Source: an uncultured Flavobacteriaceae bacterium (GTDB taxonomy: Bacteria; Bacteroidota; Bacteroidia; Flavobacteriales; Flavobacteriaceae). From it: a stretch of 64,000 bases of DNA. A program made the translations under genes and the position numbers. Below the pieces are notes generated by a model that saw only the letters and a list, made by a program, of their open reading frames with translations, had not been told where the DNA came from and did not search any database. The stretch covers positions 1 to 64,000 of the forward strand of contig CANMFQ010000015.1 in the NCBI GenBank assembly GCA_947497145.1. Reading direction: 5' to 3'. This document shows, piece by piece, positions 49,148-57,902 of this stretch. Position 1 is the first letter of the stretch, and each line of letters opens with the position of its first letter.

Positions 49148-49327
49148 ATGACATCTTTCTTTACTATTTTGTTTATTATAATTGGGGTAAATGTACTTAT
49201 GATGATTTTTAGTTTAAGTAATAATAAGCGAAAAACTAAAAAACCGGCTACAGATATTTCTGACGCGCCAACATCAAAAATTTATCCGATAGATTTAATA
49301 TCTTCAAAGTACAAAAAAGCCGTATAG
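49148..49327 (+). CDS. Small membrane protein, 59 residues
   Basis: ATG at 49148 (MTSFFTILFIIIGVNVLMMIFS) begins a single hydrophobic helix of about 20 residues followed by a basic, Lys-rich and Ser-rich tail ending SSKYKKAV and a TAG at 49325-49327. It lies 16 bases before the crcB ATG. The frame, hydrophobic helix followed by positive residues (inside) and the upstream -7 box make it credible, but no family is recognised. Confidence 0.6.
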   Translation: MTSFFTILFIIIGVNVLMMIFSLSNNKRKTKKPATDISDAPTSKIYPIDLISSKYKKAV

Positions 49328-49343
49328 TTTAATACCTTTGGGT

Positions 49344-49715
49344 ATGAAACAATTGGCACTTGTATTTTTTGGTGGAGGTATTGGTAGTGTACTTCGTTAT
49401 ATTATCTCAAAAAACTTCAACTCCTATTTTCAACATTTTTTTCTCGGCACCTTTCTAGTCAACATCATAGGCTGCCTGCTCATTGGTTTTATTTTAGGCC
49501 TTTCGCTTAAAAATAGTTACCTCTCGCAAAATCACACCTTATTATTATCTACTGGTTTTTGTGGTGGGTTCACAACCTTTTCAACTTTTGCATACGAAAA
49601 ACACTCCCTACTACAATCTGGCGAATTACTTCATTTCGCCATCTACACTATTGCCAGTATTGGCGTTGGCATAGCTGCCATAGCCCTCGGTATTTGGATT
49701 TCAAAATTACTCTAA
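49344..49715 (+). CDS. crcB: Fluoride efflux channel CrcB (Fluc)
   Basis: The 123-residue protein has four hydrophobic segments and the Fluc signatures GGGIGSVLRYIIS (about 8-20), LVNIIGCLLIGF with the conserved Asn, and STGFCGGFTTFSTFAYE with the Phe-box/TM3 break. It exports fluoride as a dual-topology dimer. The ATG at 49344 is used; a TTG two codons upstream is possible. No crcB fluoride riboswitch was recognised upstream. Confidence 0.94.
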   Translation: MKQLALVFFGGGIGSVLRYIISKNFNSYFQHFFLGTFLVNIIGCLLIGFILGLSLKNSYLSQNHTLLLSTGFCGGFTTFSTFAYEKHSLLQSGELLHFAIYTIASIGVGIAAIALGIWISKLL

Positions 49716-50112
49716 ACACTTCCTTTATAACAAACCTATACCGATAAACTCCAAAAATCATCCCGAGATCAACTCACTACAATCCCCCCACAACATCAGT
49801 TATTAAATCCTAATCTAAACAATCCCATATTTTACAGACCCCTGACTAGTGTCAGCAAACAATCAAGAAATTTATAACGAATAATTCAAACTATATCAAT
49901 TCGTTCGTATCCTACATGCGCTAGATACTCCTAAAAAACCCAAACCATAAGGCAGCACTCATACCAACAGTTAGAATATTACTTTACATTAAGTCCATAT
50001 AGATTGCTTAGCACCCAAAAAACTACGCCCCACAGCACCCATATCTTTTTCATCCATCTACCATCACTACCCTACATTTCATAATTCAATAATTATATAT
50101 TATTTTACTTAT

Positions 50113-50132
50113 ACCCCTAAATTTTTAGGGGT
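50113..50132 (+). promoter_or_regulatory. Palindromic operator candidate 1
   Basis: ACCCCTAAA, TT, TTTAGGGGT: perfect 9-bp arms. It lies 71 bases upstream of the TACATTTG box start, at about -100 relative to the inferred transcription start. Confidence 0.6.
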
Positions 50133-50165
50133 TAAAATAAATATATCATAAAAATAACAAGATAC

Positions 50166-50185
50166 ACCCCTAAAAATAATGGGTT
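50166..50185 (+). promoter_or_regulatory. Operator candidate 2, half-conserved
   Basis: ACCCCTAAA then AATAATGGGTT: the left arm is identical to site 1, the right arm keeps only GGG. It starts 53 bp after site 1 (about five helical turns), so both face the same side of the DNA. Confidence 0.5.
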
Positions 50186-50201
50186 ATACTTTTTTTTAAT
50201 A

Positions 50202-50209
50202 TACATTTG
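50202..50209 (+). promoter_or_regulatory. Putative glnB/K promoter -7 box
   Basis: TACATTTG matches TAnnTTTG. No -33 TTG is seen 19-23 bases upstream, which suits an activator-dependent promoter. The ATG follows 24 bases later. Confidence 0.55.
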
Positions 50210-50232
50210 AAATACGAACTAATACAATTATT

Positions 50233-50571
50233 ATGAAACAGATCGAAGCAATTATCAGAAAATCAAAATTTGATGATGTCAAAAAAGCGTTGCACGAAAT
50301 TGAAGTCAATTTCTTCAGTTATTGGGATGTAACTGGAGTAGGTAATGAAAAACAAGGACATGTATATAGAGGCATCTCCTATAGCACCTCTGACATTCAA
50401 AGACGTTATCTCTCAATTGTTGTATCTGACGATTTTTTAGACAGAACCGTAAATACCATTTTAGAATCTGCATATACCGGCAATGTAGGAGATGGAAAAA
50501 TCTTTGTTTCTGAAGTACTAGAAGCTTACCGAATTAGAACTAGAGAAAAAGGACACGCAGGAATAAACTAA
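50233..50571 (+). CDS. P-II nitrogen regulatory protein
   Basis: The 112-residue trimeric signal protein has the fold features KQIEAIIRKSKFDDVKKAL, T-loop with YRGISY (Tyr45, Tyr50; Tyr50 corresponds to the uridylylated Tyr51 of E. coli), B-loop TGNVGDGKIFV and the C-loop RIRTREKG. The T-loop is one residue shorter than in E. coli GlnK. Next to amt it should be a GlnK-type protein that gates the ammonium channel in response to 2-oxoglutarate and ATP/ADP. No glnD-type modification enzyme is in the window. It lies 27 bases before amt. Confidence 0.95.
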   Translation: MKQIEAIIRKSKFDDVKKALHEIEVNFFSYWDVTGVGNEKQGHVYRGISYSTSDIQRRYLSIVVSDDFLDRTVNTILESAYTGNVGDGKIFVSEVLEAYRIRTREKGHAGIN

Positions 50572-50598
50572 GAACAACAACCTTCTAAACTATAAAAA

Positions 50599-51831
50599 AT
50601 GGACGCAGGATTATTTACAGCTAATAATGTATGGATGATGATATGTACCGCTTTGGTATTCTTTATGCATACAGGGTTTGCTTTTTTAGAAATTGGATTA
50701 ACAAGACAAAAAAACACCATAAATATATTATTTAAAAACATCTTTATCATCACCACAGGGCTTTTACTCTATTACGCTTGGGGATTCAACCTTATGTACC
50801 CAAACTTTGAAGAAGGAGCAGCAGGGATTCTTGACTTTGCAGGTTTTGGTATTAGCGCCCCTGAAAACGGGATGACCCCAGAATATGCCGATGGCGGTTA
50901 TACATGGTGGACAGACTTTCTTTTTCAAGGCATGTTTGCCGCAACAGCAGCCACCATTGTTTCTGGAGCAGTTGCTGAACGGATGAAAATAGGTGCTTTT
51001 ATGATTTTTACAGTATTTTACATAGGCTTAGTATACCCAATTGTTGGTGCTTGGAAATGGGGAGGTGGCTTCTTAGATTCTTGGGGATTTTATGATTTCG
51101 CTGGCTCAACACTAGTTCACTCCGTAGGTGGATGGGCAGCCCTTATAGCGATAATTCTACTAGGTGCCAGAACAGGCAAATTTGATAAAAACGGCAAGCC
51201 AAAGGCTATCCCAGGACACAACATACCATTAGCAACAGCAGGTGTTTTAATATTATGGTTAGGATGGTTTGGCTTTAACGGCGGCTCTGTTTTATCTGCC
51301 GACCCCGCCTTAACCTCATTAGTATTGGTAACTACCAGCTTATCAGCTGCTGCTGGTGGTTGCGCAGCAATGATTCTCACATTTATCTTATACAAAAACT
51401 TAGACCTCACTATGTTTCTCAACGGCATCTTAGGAGGCTTGGTAGGCATTACCGCAGGCGCAGACCTTATGTCACCCAATGAAGCCGTTATTATAGGATT
51501 TTTATCAGGTCTTATTGTTGTACTAGGTATCGCACTCGTTGACAAAATGAAACTCGACGACCCTGTTGGAGCCGTTGCCGTACACTTAATTTGTGGTATT
51601 TGGGGAACGTTAGCCGTAGGTATTTTTGGCACCAAAGCTGGTGGAGGACAATTTATGACGCAACTATACGGTGTTCTTATCATAGGAGTTTTTTGCATAG
51701 TTACTTCAGGAATTATTATCGGCTCACTCAAAGCAATAATGGGATTACGGGTTTCAAAAAACGAAGAAATTGAAGGACTAGACCTTCACGAACACGGCAT
51801 GGATGCATATCCTGATTTCACAAATGATTAA
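50599..51831 (+). CDS. amt: Ammonium transporter
   Basis: The 410-residue Amt/Rh protein has eleven predicted membrane segments. Family motifs include the Amt signature region around VSGAVAERMKIGAFMIF, DFAGSTLVHSVGGWAAL (with the first twin-His), and AVHLICGIWGTLAVGIFG with the second pore His. The C-terminal cytosolic tail has GLRVSKNEEIEGLDLHEHGMDAYPDF, the conserved end that couples to P-II. The glnB/K-amt pair forms one unit. Confidence 0.96.
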   Translation: MDAGLFTANNVWMMICTALVFFMHTGFAFLEIGLTRQKNTINILFKNIFIITTGLLLYYAWGFNLMYPNFEEGAAGILDFAGFGISAPENGMTPEYADGGYTWWTDFLFQGMFAATAATIVSGAVAERMKIGAFMIFTVFYIGLVYPIVGAWKWGGGFLDSWGFYDFAGSTLVHSVGGWAALIAIILLGARTGKFDKNGKPKAIPGHNIPLATAGVLILWLGWFGFNGGSVLSADPALTSLVLVTTSLSAAAGGCAAMILTFILYKNLDLTMFLNGILGGLVGITAGADLMSPNEAVIIGFLSGLIVVLGIALVDKMKLDDPVGAVAVHLICGIWGTLAVGIFGTKAGGGQFMTQLYGVLIIGVFCIVTSGIIIGSLKAIMGLRVSKNEEIEGLDLHEHGMDAYPDFTND

Positions 51832-51876
51832 GCACTAACTCCTCGAAGTAAGTAACATATCACAAAAAAAAAGGCA

Positions 51877-51904
51877 AACGGAGCGTTTTGCAGAACGCTC
51901 CGTT
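51877..51904 (+). terminator. Hairpin between amt and porin, without a T-tract on the plus strand
   Basis: An 11-bp stem AACGGAGCGTT (51877-51887) with AACGCTCCGTT (51894-51904), loop TTGCAG. It is not followed by Ts; a T-tract exists only on the other strand. It may reduce, but not stop, read-through into the porin, giving a graded operon, or act in mRNA processing. Confidence 0.5.
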
Positions 51905-51968
51905 ATATAACCTTTTCACAATTAAAGCAATCAACAATAACCGACCCAATATGGGACGAACTAAAATT

Positions 51969-53024
51969 ATGAACATGATTACAAAAACAAATTACGTAAA
52001 AAAAATAGTATTTCTAACAATTCTTCTACTAACCTCCGCAAACATTTTTGCTCAAGAAGAGGAAGAAAAAAAACCGAAATTCAGTTTTGAAGGCTCTGTA
52101 GACGCTTATTTTAAAACCAACTTAAGCACTTCTGATTCGCAACCCATAACACCAAATACGTCGTTTGCTGAATCAACAGGCTTTGCACTTGGCATGGCAA
52201 ATATAATTGCAAATTACAAAGGGGAAAAAACTGGTGCCGTAGCAGATTTAGCCTTCGGACCGAGAGGATTACAAGCCGTTGGTGGAGATGCCGGTATATT
52301 TATCAATCAACTGTATACCTATTGGAATGTTTCTGAAAACACAACATTAACGCTAGGGAGATTTAATACGTACTTAGGTTATGAAGTAATATCACCTACT
52401 GGCAATTTCAACTACAGCACTTCATATTTATTCTCATACGGTCCCTTCTCTCACGTTGGCCTTAAGGCAGATTTTGCACTTTCTGATGATTTTAGCCTTA
52501 TGCTAGCCGTGATGAATGTAACCGATGAAAATCGCAATGCATTTCAAGGTGTACCAGGTGCATATTCACTGGGAGCACAATTAGGTTACGCTGATCAGTA
52601 CCTTAACTTTTACTACGATGGCAACGCCAAATTAGGTTTCGAAATTGACTATACTGGCGGTTTTGACCTAAGCGATGCCTTTTACCTCGGACTAAATGCT
52701 GCTTATCAAAATAATGACGGTATAGGTTTTTATGGAGCTGCCCTTTATCCACAATTAAAAACTTCCGAAGCCTTCACTCTTGGATTGCGCGGAGAGTACT
52801 TTGCAGAAATAGGTGCTTACAATGCTATTGGCTTTAACAACGCGGAAGATGAGAGCGTATTTACAGCAACACTAACAGGAAGCTATACTATAGAAAATTT
52901 CACTATAAAACCAGAAATACGACTAGATAATGCTTCTAATGATTTAGCCATATTCCCAGACAGCGACGGCGCACCAAGTAAAAGTCTATCGTCTTTCTTA
53001 GTTGCAGCCATCTATTCTTTTTAA
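51969..53024 (+). CDS. Outer-membrane porin-like beta-barrel protein
   Basis: With a start at 51969 the protein has 351 residues, beginning MNMITKTNYVKK and followed by a signal peptide ending IFAQ. The mature part begins EEEEKKPKFSFEGSVDAYFKTN, then alternates amphipathic strands ending in aromatic residues, finishing FLVAAIYSF with a terminal Phe, as in outer-membrane barrels. Similar proteins in Bacteroidota follow amt genes and probably admit ammonium or other nitrogen compounds through the outer membrane (inference). An upstream in-frame ATG (51888) would lie in the hairpin and is rejected. Confidence 0.82.
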   Translation: MNMITKTNYVKKIVFLTILLLTSANIFAQEEEEKKPKFSFEGSVDAYFKTNLSTSDSQPITPNTSFAESTGFALGMANIIANYKGEKTGAVADLAFGPRGLQAVGGDAGIFINQLYTYWNVSENTTLTLGRFNTYLGYEVISPTGNFNYSTSYLFSYGPFSHVGLKADFALSDDFSLMLAVMNVTDENRNAFQGVPGAYSLGAQLGYADQYLNFYYDGNAKLGFEIDYTGGFDLSDAFYLGLNAAYQNNDGIGFYGAALYPQLKTSEAFTLGLRGEYFAEIGAYNAIGFNNAEDESVFTATLTGSYTIENFTIKPEIRLDNASNDLAIFPDSDGAPSKSLSSFLVAAIYSF

Positions 53025-53046
53025 ATTTTAAGAATAGCACACACTA

Positions 53047-53083
53047 AACAAACCCCAGCGCATGTTGGGGTTTGTTATTTATA
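53047..53083. terminator. Terminator between the porin and DUF1684 genes
   Basis: AACAAACCCCA (53047-53057) pairs with TGGGGTTTGTT (53066-53076), 8-base loop, followed by ATTTAT on the plus strand and by TAGTGTG on the minus strand. It overlaps the DUF1684 stop codon and serves the porin mainly. Confidence 0.75.
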
Positions 53084-53734
53084 CCCTTTTTCAAACGCTT
53101 TTACACCTGCACGCACTTCAATAGTCAAATCATTTACCGCAGGCACCAAAGGACATGAATATTTTTTATTGTAAGCGCAATTGGGATTATAAGCCTTATT
53201 AAAATCTATAATTATAGTATCTGATTTTGGTATCGACAAATCAATGTAACGCCCACCTCCATAAGTCTCGTTTCCATTTGTTAAATCTGTAAAAGGAAGA
53301 AACAAATAATCTTCATAACCCGCTGTCAACATTAATTCTTTGTTTTGATAAATTTCTAACTGGTGCGTTTTTCCTTGTAGCGTAAAATGCGCTATACCAT
53401 AAACCACTTCAATTGACTTTCGATCGGTATTTGTTGGCATTTGAAAAGGAAGTGAATCAGGCGTACGAACCAATTTCGCCTGAACAATATAAGTAGTATC
53501 AGGAGCAAAAAAATCTAACCCTTCAAAATCTTTTCGATACCTATCTGGCAGCGGAGAAGTTTCGGGGTTTTTAAACTGCGCATCCATGCTTTTTTGAAAT
53601 TCTAAAACATCTTGAATTGCTGCTTCTGAAACTACCTTTTCAACCTTGGTAACATCATGGTATTTCTTATCTGTTTTGCATCCTGATATCATCAATAAAA
53701 ATAAAGGGAATAAAAAAATAATTACGTTTTTCAT
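53075..53734 (-). CDS. DUF1684 family lipoprotein
   Basis: The 219-residue protein has a lipobox (LLMISGC, Cys19). The mature part carries the DUF1684 features: a Tyr/Phe-rich stretch (VYGIAHFTLQGKTHQLEIYQN), YLFLPFTDLTNGNETYGGGRYID, and the C-terminal FNKAYNPNCAYNKKYSCPLVP motif with its conserved Cys pair. The family is membrane-anchored and of unknown activity. Monocistronic. Confidence 0.92.
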   Translation of the reverse strand: MKNVIIFLFPLFLLMISGCKTDKKYHDVTKVEKVVSEAAIQDVLEFQKSMDAQFKNPETSPLPDRYRKDFEGLDFFAPDTTYIVQAKLVRTPDSLPFQMPTNTDRKSIEVVYGIAHFTLQGKTHQLEIYQNKELMLTAGYEDYLFLPFTDLTNGNETYGGGRYIDLSIPKSDTIIIDFNKAYNPNCAYNKKYSCPLVPAVNDLTIEVRAGVKAFEKGYK

Positions 53735-54126
53735 AACACATAAACTTATGACCGTAAAAATACAATATAAGCTGAATTTTGCGGGAGAAAATTGACAGTC
53801 TTACACAATCACCGCTTAAACATCATTTGCATTCAAAATAAAAATCAACAACCATCTCACTAAAAACTGGAAGATTAACGAGAATATGCTGTCTACTTCC
53901 AAAGAACACATCTACACCATAATTTAAAGCCTCAGATTTACGCTATATTTAATTTCTATTGTACTTTGCAACCCAAAATAATTTTTGCCACATTGTTTTA
54001 AGGCTTTTAACAACGCAAACAACAGATCAATAGTAACTAAATAGCAATACATAAAACACCCCAAATACGTATTAAAAATAAGCAGAGATAATGAACACCA
54101 ATATTGCAACAAACAAAACACACACC
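53735..54126. other. AT-rich intergenic region between divergent genes
   Basis: It separates the DUF1684 and DJ-1-like starts. No gene, clear promoter or repeat was seen. A minus-strand open frame (53924-54121) is short and rich in unlikely residues (Cys, Leu) and is not credible. Confidence 0.5.
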
Positions 54127-54867
54127 ATGAAACGTATTTTTTTTCTAATTACCATCATTTTTTGCTGTGCTGCATGTCAGCAAAAAAAAGCACCCATCAA
54201 AGACAAACCAACAGCCGAACGCAAACTACCACAACTAAAAGACAACCGATACAATGTTGCATTTTTAATTATGAACGGCACCTATAATACGGAATTTACA
54301 GCGCCATTCGACATTTTTCAACACACCCAATATCGCAAAAACATTAAGGCTATGAATACGTTTACCGTAGCCAATACACTTGAGCCAATAACTACTTTTG
54401 AAGGCCTACGCATTTTACCCGACTATGATTACACACAAGATTCACTTCCAAAAATCGACATTTTAGTAATCCCCAGTGCCGAGCATCATTTAGATAGCGA
54501 CCTTAAGGACACAACAATGCTAAACTTTGTAAAAAGAGTAAATGAAACAGCGCTTTTTATGACCAGTCATTGCGATGGTGCTTTTGTTTTAGCAAAAGCA
54601 GGTGTTTTAGACGAGGTCGCCTCTACCACTTTTCCTAGTGATGTAAATGCGTATAAAAAAATGTTTCCGCATTTAAACGTAAAAGAGAACTTACTTTTTG
54701 TTCACGATGGCAAATACATCACTTCTGCAGGAGGTGCAAAAAGCTTTGAAGCTGCTTTATATTTATGTGAGTATCTCTACGGAAAAGAAATAGCAAACTC
54801 TCTTGCTGGCGGTTTAGTTATTGATTGGAATTTAGAACAAGTACCCCATTTGGTGATAAAAGAGTAA
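54127..54867 (+). CDS. DJ-1/PfpI superfamily lipoprotein
   Basis: With the ATG at 54127 (MKRIFFLITIIFCCAAC) this is a lipoprotein (Cys17) of 246 residues. The mature part is a GATase1-like domain of the DJ-1/PfpI type: YNVAFLIMNGTYNTEFTAPFDIFQHT, VIPSAEHH, and MTSHCDGAFVLAKAGVLD with the nucleophile-elbow Cys (about 159), then DGKYITSAGGAKSFEAAL. It lacks the AraC-type HTH of GATase1 regulators, so it is an extracytoplasmic protein of that fold, not a regulator. Function unknown. Confidence 0.85.
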   Translation: MKRIFFLITIIFCCAACQQKKAPIKDKPTAERKLPQLKDNRYNVAFLIMNGTYNTEFTAPFDIFQHTQYRKNIKAMNTFTVANTLEPITTFEGLRILPDYDYTQDSLPKIDILVIPSAEHHLDSDLKDTTMLNFVKRVNETALFMTSHCDGAFVLAKAGVLDEVASTTFPSDVNAYKKMFPHLNVKENLLFVHDGKYITSAGGAKSFEAALYLCEYLYGKEIANSLAGGLVIDWNLEQVPHLVIKE

Positions 54868-54877
54868 CAAAATAACC

Positions 54878-56293
54878 TTATTCATCTAGAATAACATCAT
54901 AACGCGCCTCTTTCAAATACTTAGCTACTAATTCATTAAACTCTGGAGTAATGCGCAATAATGCAGTATGTTCAAGCGCATAAAGCTCATCCTTATTTAC
55001 ATATCCCATTCTCAACAGCTCTTCCAAATAAAACAAGGCTGTACCGTAATCTTCTACTTTAGCACTATTTGAAATCACTTTTAAATAAGGAGTAGCATTT
55101 TTAGCATCGGTGATCGTTTTAACCATCCAAAGAAAAGTTAACGCCTCTTCATCAATAGGATCTGCTGCCTTCACAACATCAATATTATCATCAATCAAAG
55201 CATTCAAATACCCCTTCAGTCGCTTACCCATATCACGTTCAAATCTATTGGTGCTCTTGTCATATTTTTTAAGTTCCTCCATTTGATGCTTCCACCACCC
55301 CAAATTATTATAATTGTAATGAAATACATCTTCCTCTAAATAATACACATATTCTCCTTTAATGAAATTTTCTTTAAACAAAGTGTTATTATGATTTCGG
55401 TTTTGTGTTTTAAATAATTTAGACCTTTTTAAGGCTTTGGCTGTTTCCTTTAAAGAATCAGTTTCTTTCACCCCTCTATAAACCCGCATAATATTATCAA
55501 GGAATTTATATGCCTCATACGACCTACCTGATGAATTCAAATTACTTACCTCACCTAAGTGTTTTTTATAACTAGTATCAATAAACAACTGATCTTTCTC
55601 CTCTAATCCTTTTGTCATTGCCGCAAGCGTAAAAAATTCCATCGCGTTTTCTATATAATTTGACTTTGGCCATTCATGCCCTCCTTCAAATACTAACAAC
55701 TGATTTGGAAATTTCAATTTATCGAGAAACTTCTTTGACGTTAGCATTGCTGTATAATTGTAATCAGTATTACCCGCAATACCAATAAAATGAAACTCGT
55801 TTTTAACACTTAAAATCTCTTCATTAGCTATTGGAGAACCGCAAGAGATAACGCCTTTTATCTGCTTTACAAAAGTAGGTATCAAAGATGCAATACGTGC
55901 ACCACCAGCAAAACCCGCTGCATAACTTCTTTCTTTTTTTATTGGCAGCATACTATACACCGTACTAAACATTCTACTAGCAATTAGAACGTTTTTAGAC
56001 AAAGCAAGAGTGTCGTTAATATTATTTGAAGCCGCTAAAATATATCCTTGCTTTTCGGCCGCTTCACGAAACACACTAAGCACCTGTTTACCTCTACCTT
56101 GCTCATCAAAAACAAAAATAACAGGAAAGCTTTGAGAGGGTTCAAAACTTTTAGGAAGGTATAGCGCAAAGGTTTCTGTTGAATCAGCTTTTACCGAAAT
56201 AGCATTAATGATACCACCCTTTTTTAAGGTGATTTTCTGTGCGTTTACCAATAAAGAACAGCTAAGAAAAAGGAAAAATAGAATTTGTTTCAT
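54878..56293 (-). CDS. Secreted alpha/beta hydrolase-like protein with C-terminal helical domain
   Basis: The start at 56293 (MKQILFFLFLSCSLLVNAQ) gives a clean signal peptide; upstream codons to 56323 are excluded. The protein has 471 residues. Residues 30-240 resemble an esterase/depolymerase fold: FALYLPKSFEPSQSFPVIFVFDEQGRGK, AAGFAGGARIAS (nucleophile elbow with Gly in place of a classical GxSxG, so catalysis is uncertain), and GGHEWPK. The C-terminal 200 residues are helical and contain a TPR-like pattern. It is probably an exported hydrolase or inactive homologue. Monocistronic. Confidence 0.75.
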   Translation of the reverse strand: MKQILFFLFLSCSLLVNAQKITLKKGGIINAISVKADSTETFALYLPKSFEPSQSFPVIFVFDEQGRGKQVLSVFREAAEKQGYILAASNNINDTLALSKNVLIASRMFSTVYSMLPIKKERSYAAGFAGGARIASLIPTFVKQIKGVISCGSPIANEEILSVKNEFHFIGIAGNTDYNYTAMLTSKKFLDKLKFPNQLLVFEGGHEWPKSNYIENAMEFFTLAAMTKGLEEKDQLFIDTSYKKHLGEVSNLNSSGRSYEAYKFLDNIMRVYRGVKETDSLKETAKALKRSKLFKTQNRNHNNTLFKENFIKGEYVYYLEEDVFHYNYNNLGWWKHQMEELKKYDKSTNRFERDMGKRLKGYLNALIDDNIDVVKAADPIDEEALTFLWMVKTITDAKNATPYLKVISNSAKVEDYGTALFYLEELLRMGYVNKDELYALEHTALLRITPEFNELVAKYLKEARYDVILDE

Positions 56294-56394
56294 AGAATTA
56301 GAAAGCATCAAAAATCTAGCCAAAATTTACTGATTTAATTAATAAACACACAATACATTTATTTTCTGTTTGCAATCAAAATAGCACCCATAAG

Positions 56395-57213
56395 CTATTC
56401 ACCAATAGCACCCATTTCAACCCCTTCAGAGTACGCTACTTTTATATTATTTTCACTAAAAGCCCTCTTAATAGCTTTATTCGTTTCAAAAACAACCGAC
56501 CAGTAATCATCAGGCTGCACATAGGGCCGCACTAATAATTGCACGTTGTGGCTATCAAAATTTTGAATACCAACATCTGGCAAGGGATCTTTCATTACTT
56601 TGGGCAACGCTAACAAAGCATCAATAATAATTTGTTTCACAAACGGAAAACTTTCATCGTATGGCATTGTCACTTCTAATTCTAAACGAATTTTTCCTTT
56701 TTCAGAATAATTTGTCACTACAGATTCTGTTATCATAGAATTGGGAATAATTAGAATTTTGTTTCCCGGAGTAAGTACATTGGTACTAAAAATTCCAATT
56801 TCCTCTACCCTACCAAATTTATCGTCTAACTGAATCCAATCACCAATCTTATAGGGTTTTAAACTTAAGATCAATATACCAGAAGCAAAATTACCCAAAC
56901 TACCTTGGAGTGCCATACCTATAGCAAAACCAGCTGCTGCGAGTATCGCAAACAAGCCCGTAAGATCAGCACCGATTATTGATGCTACTCCAAAAAGCAC
57001 CGCTCCCTTCAACGTCACCGCCGCTGTTGAAGCTACAAAAGGACGCAAGGTCACTGAAAGACCCGTTTTTTCGAGCATTTTACGAAAAAAGCCAATAAAA
57101 ATATTAACCAGTTTGAAACCTATCCAAAAAACTACTGCGGCTAATGCAATTTTAGGCAGAAAGAAAACCACCTTGTCTAAAACCAATTGGGGGTATTGTG
57201 TTATTTTATCCAT
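56395..57213 (-). CDS. Small-conductance mechanosensitive channel (MscS family)
   Basis: The 272-residue protein has three TM segments followed by the MscS pore and beta domain: TM3 with the repetitive Gly/Ala pattern AAAGFAIGMALQGSLGNFASGILIL (about 92-116), KPYKIGDWI, then KFGRVEEIGIFSTNVLTPGN and IIPNSMITESVVTNYS. It relieves turgor on osmotic downshift. Length equals short MscS. Monocistronic. Confidence 0.94.
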   Translation of the reverse strand: MDKITQYPQLVLDKVVFFLPKIALAAVVFWIGFKLVNIFIGFFRKMLEKTGLSVTLRPFVASTAAVTLKGAVLFGVASIIGADLTGLFAILAAAGFAIGMALQGSLGNFASGILILSLKPYKIGDWIQLDDKFGRVEEIGIFSTNVLTPGNKILIIPNSMITESVVTNYSEKGKIRLELEVTMPYDESFPFVKQIIIDALLALPKVMKDPLPDVGIQNFDSHNVQLLVRPYVQPDDYWSVVFETNKAIKRAFSENNIKVAYSEGVEMGAIGE

Positions 57214-57312
57214 ACAATAAATTAAATGATAAAATTAATCAACTACAAATATTTACTTCTCGAAGTCACTTAAACTTTCTTATTTAGAGCTAAAAAAAAT
57301 TCCGTGTGAATA

Positions 57313-57783
57313 TTACGGTTTTAATTTCAGTGCCATATCTTTTTTTACAATAGGCGCATTTGATACCACGTTAGACAAAATAATATGGGTACGTGTCTCT
57401 CCATATTGAATTAATTGATCAATAAACTTTTCTAAATGAAATTGATCTTTTAAAATTACCTCCATAACAATATTCTCATTCCCTGTAATTCTATAGCAAT
57501 TAACCACCTCATTAAAATCAACAACAACAGCCAAAAATGGCTTCAATTTACCCATAAAAGCTCGAAGCGTAATAATCGCTTTCAATTGATACCCCGCCTT
57601 TGCATGTGATACTTTTGCAAAATATCCCTCAAGAATTTCTTGATCTTCCATTCGCTTTATCCGCTCTGCAACAGCAGGCGGAGTAAGCCCTACTACTCTT
57701 CCAATATTAGCAAAGGACTCACGAGCATTCTTCTGAAGACATTCCAAAATCTTCCAGTTCAAATCGTCTATCTTTACATTCAA
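57313..57783 (-). CDS. Lrp/AsnC family transcriptional regulator
   Basis: The 156-residue protein has an N-terminal winged HTH (DDLNWKILECLQKNARESFANIGRVVGLTPPAVAERIKRMEDQEIL, residues 6-52) and a C-terminal RAM/AsnC domain (YQLKAIITLRAFMGKL, VNCYRITGNENIVMEVILKD). Lrp-type proteins sense amino acids. It faces away from the four-helix protein gene (119 bases), and could control it or itself; the targets cannot be read. Confidence 0.93.
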   Translation of the reverse strand: MNVKIDDLNWKILECLQKNARESFANIGRVVGLTPPAVAERIKRMEDQEILEGYFAKVSHAKAGYQLKAIITLRAFMGKLKPFLAVVVDFNEVVNCYRITGNENIVMEVILKDQFHLEKFIDQLIQYGETRTHIILSNVVSNAPIVKKDMALKLKP

Positions 57784-57902
57784 TTCAAAAATTCATTTAA
57801 AATTAATTATCATTAGCGAATATACGATTTTACTATTGATTATAAAGATGAATATTAAAATTCGAACGTAACTTTAACCTCCAAAATTTAATTGCAAAAA
57901 AA

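Larger units (their letters stand above)
49716..50232. other. Long regulatory region upstream of glnB/K-amt
   Basis: No gene. The left 380 bases are AT-rich without clear structure. The right end has two ACCCCTAAA-type palindromes and a TACATTTG promoter box, consistent with tight control of the ammonium module. Confidence 0.65.

Noticed and set aside
49716-50112. Possible fluoride riboswitch, tRNA or small RNA in the long gap after crcB
   Set aside because: No cloverleaf, crcB-motif pseudoknot or terminator could be recognised.
51117-51731. 204-codon antisense frame opposite amt
   Set aside because: Shadow of a strong membrane protein gene; Pro/Ile-rich and without motifs.
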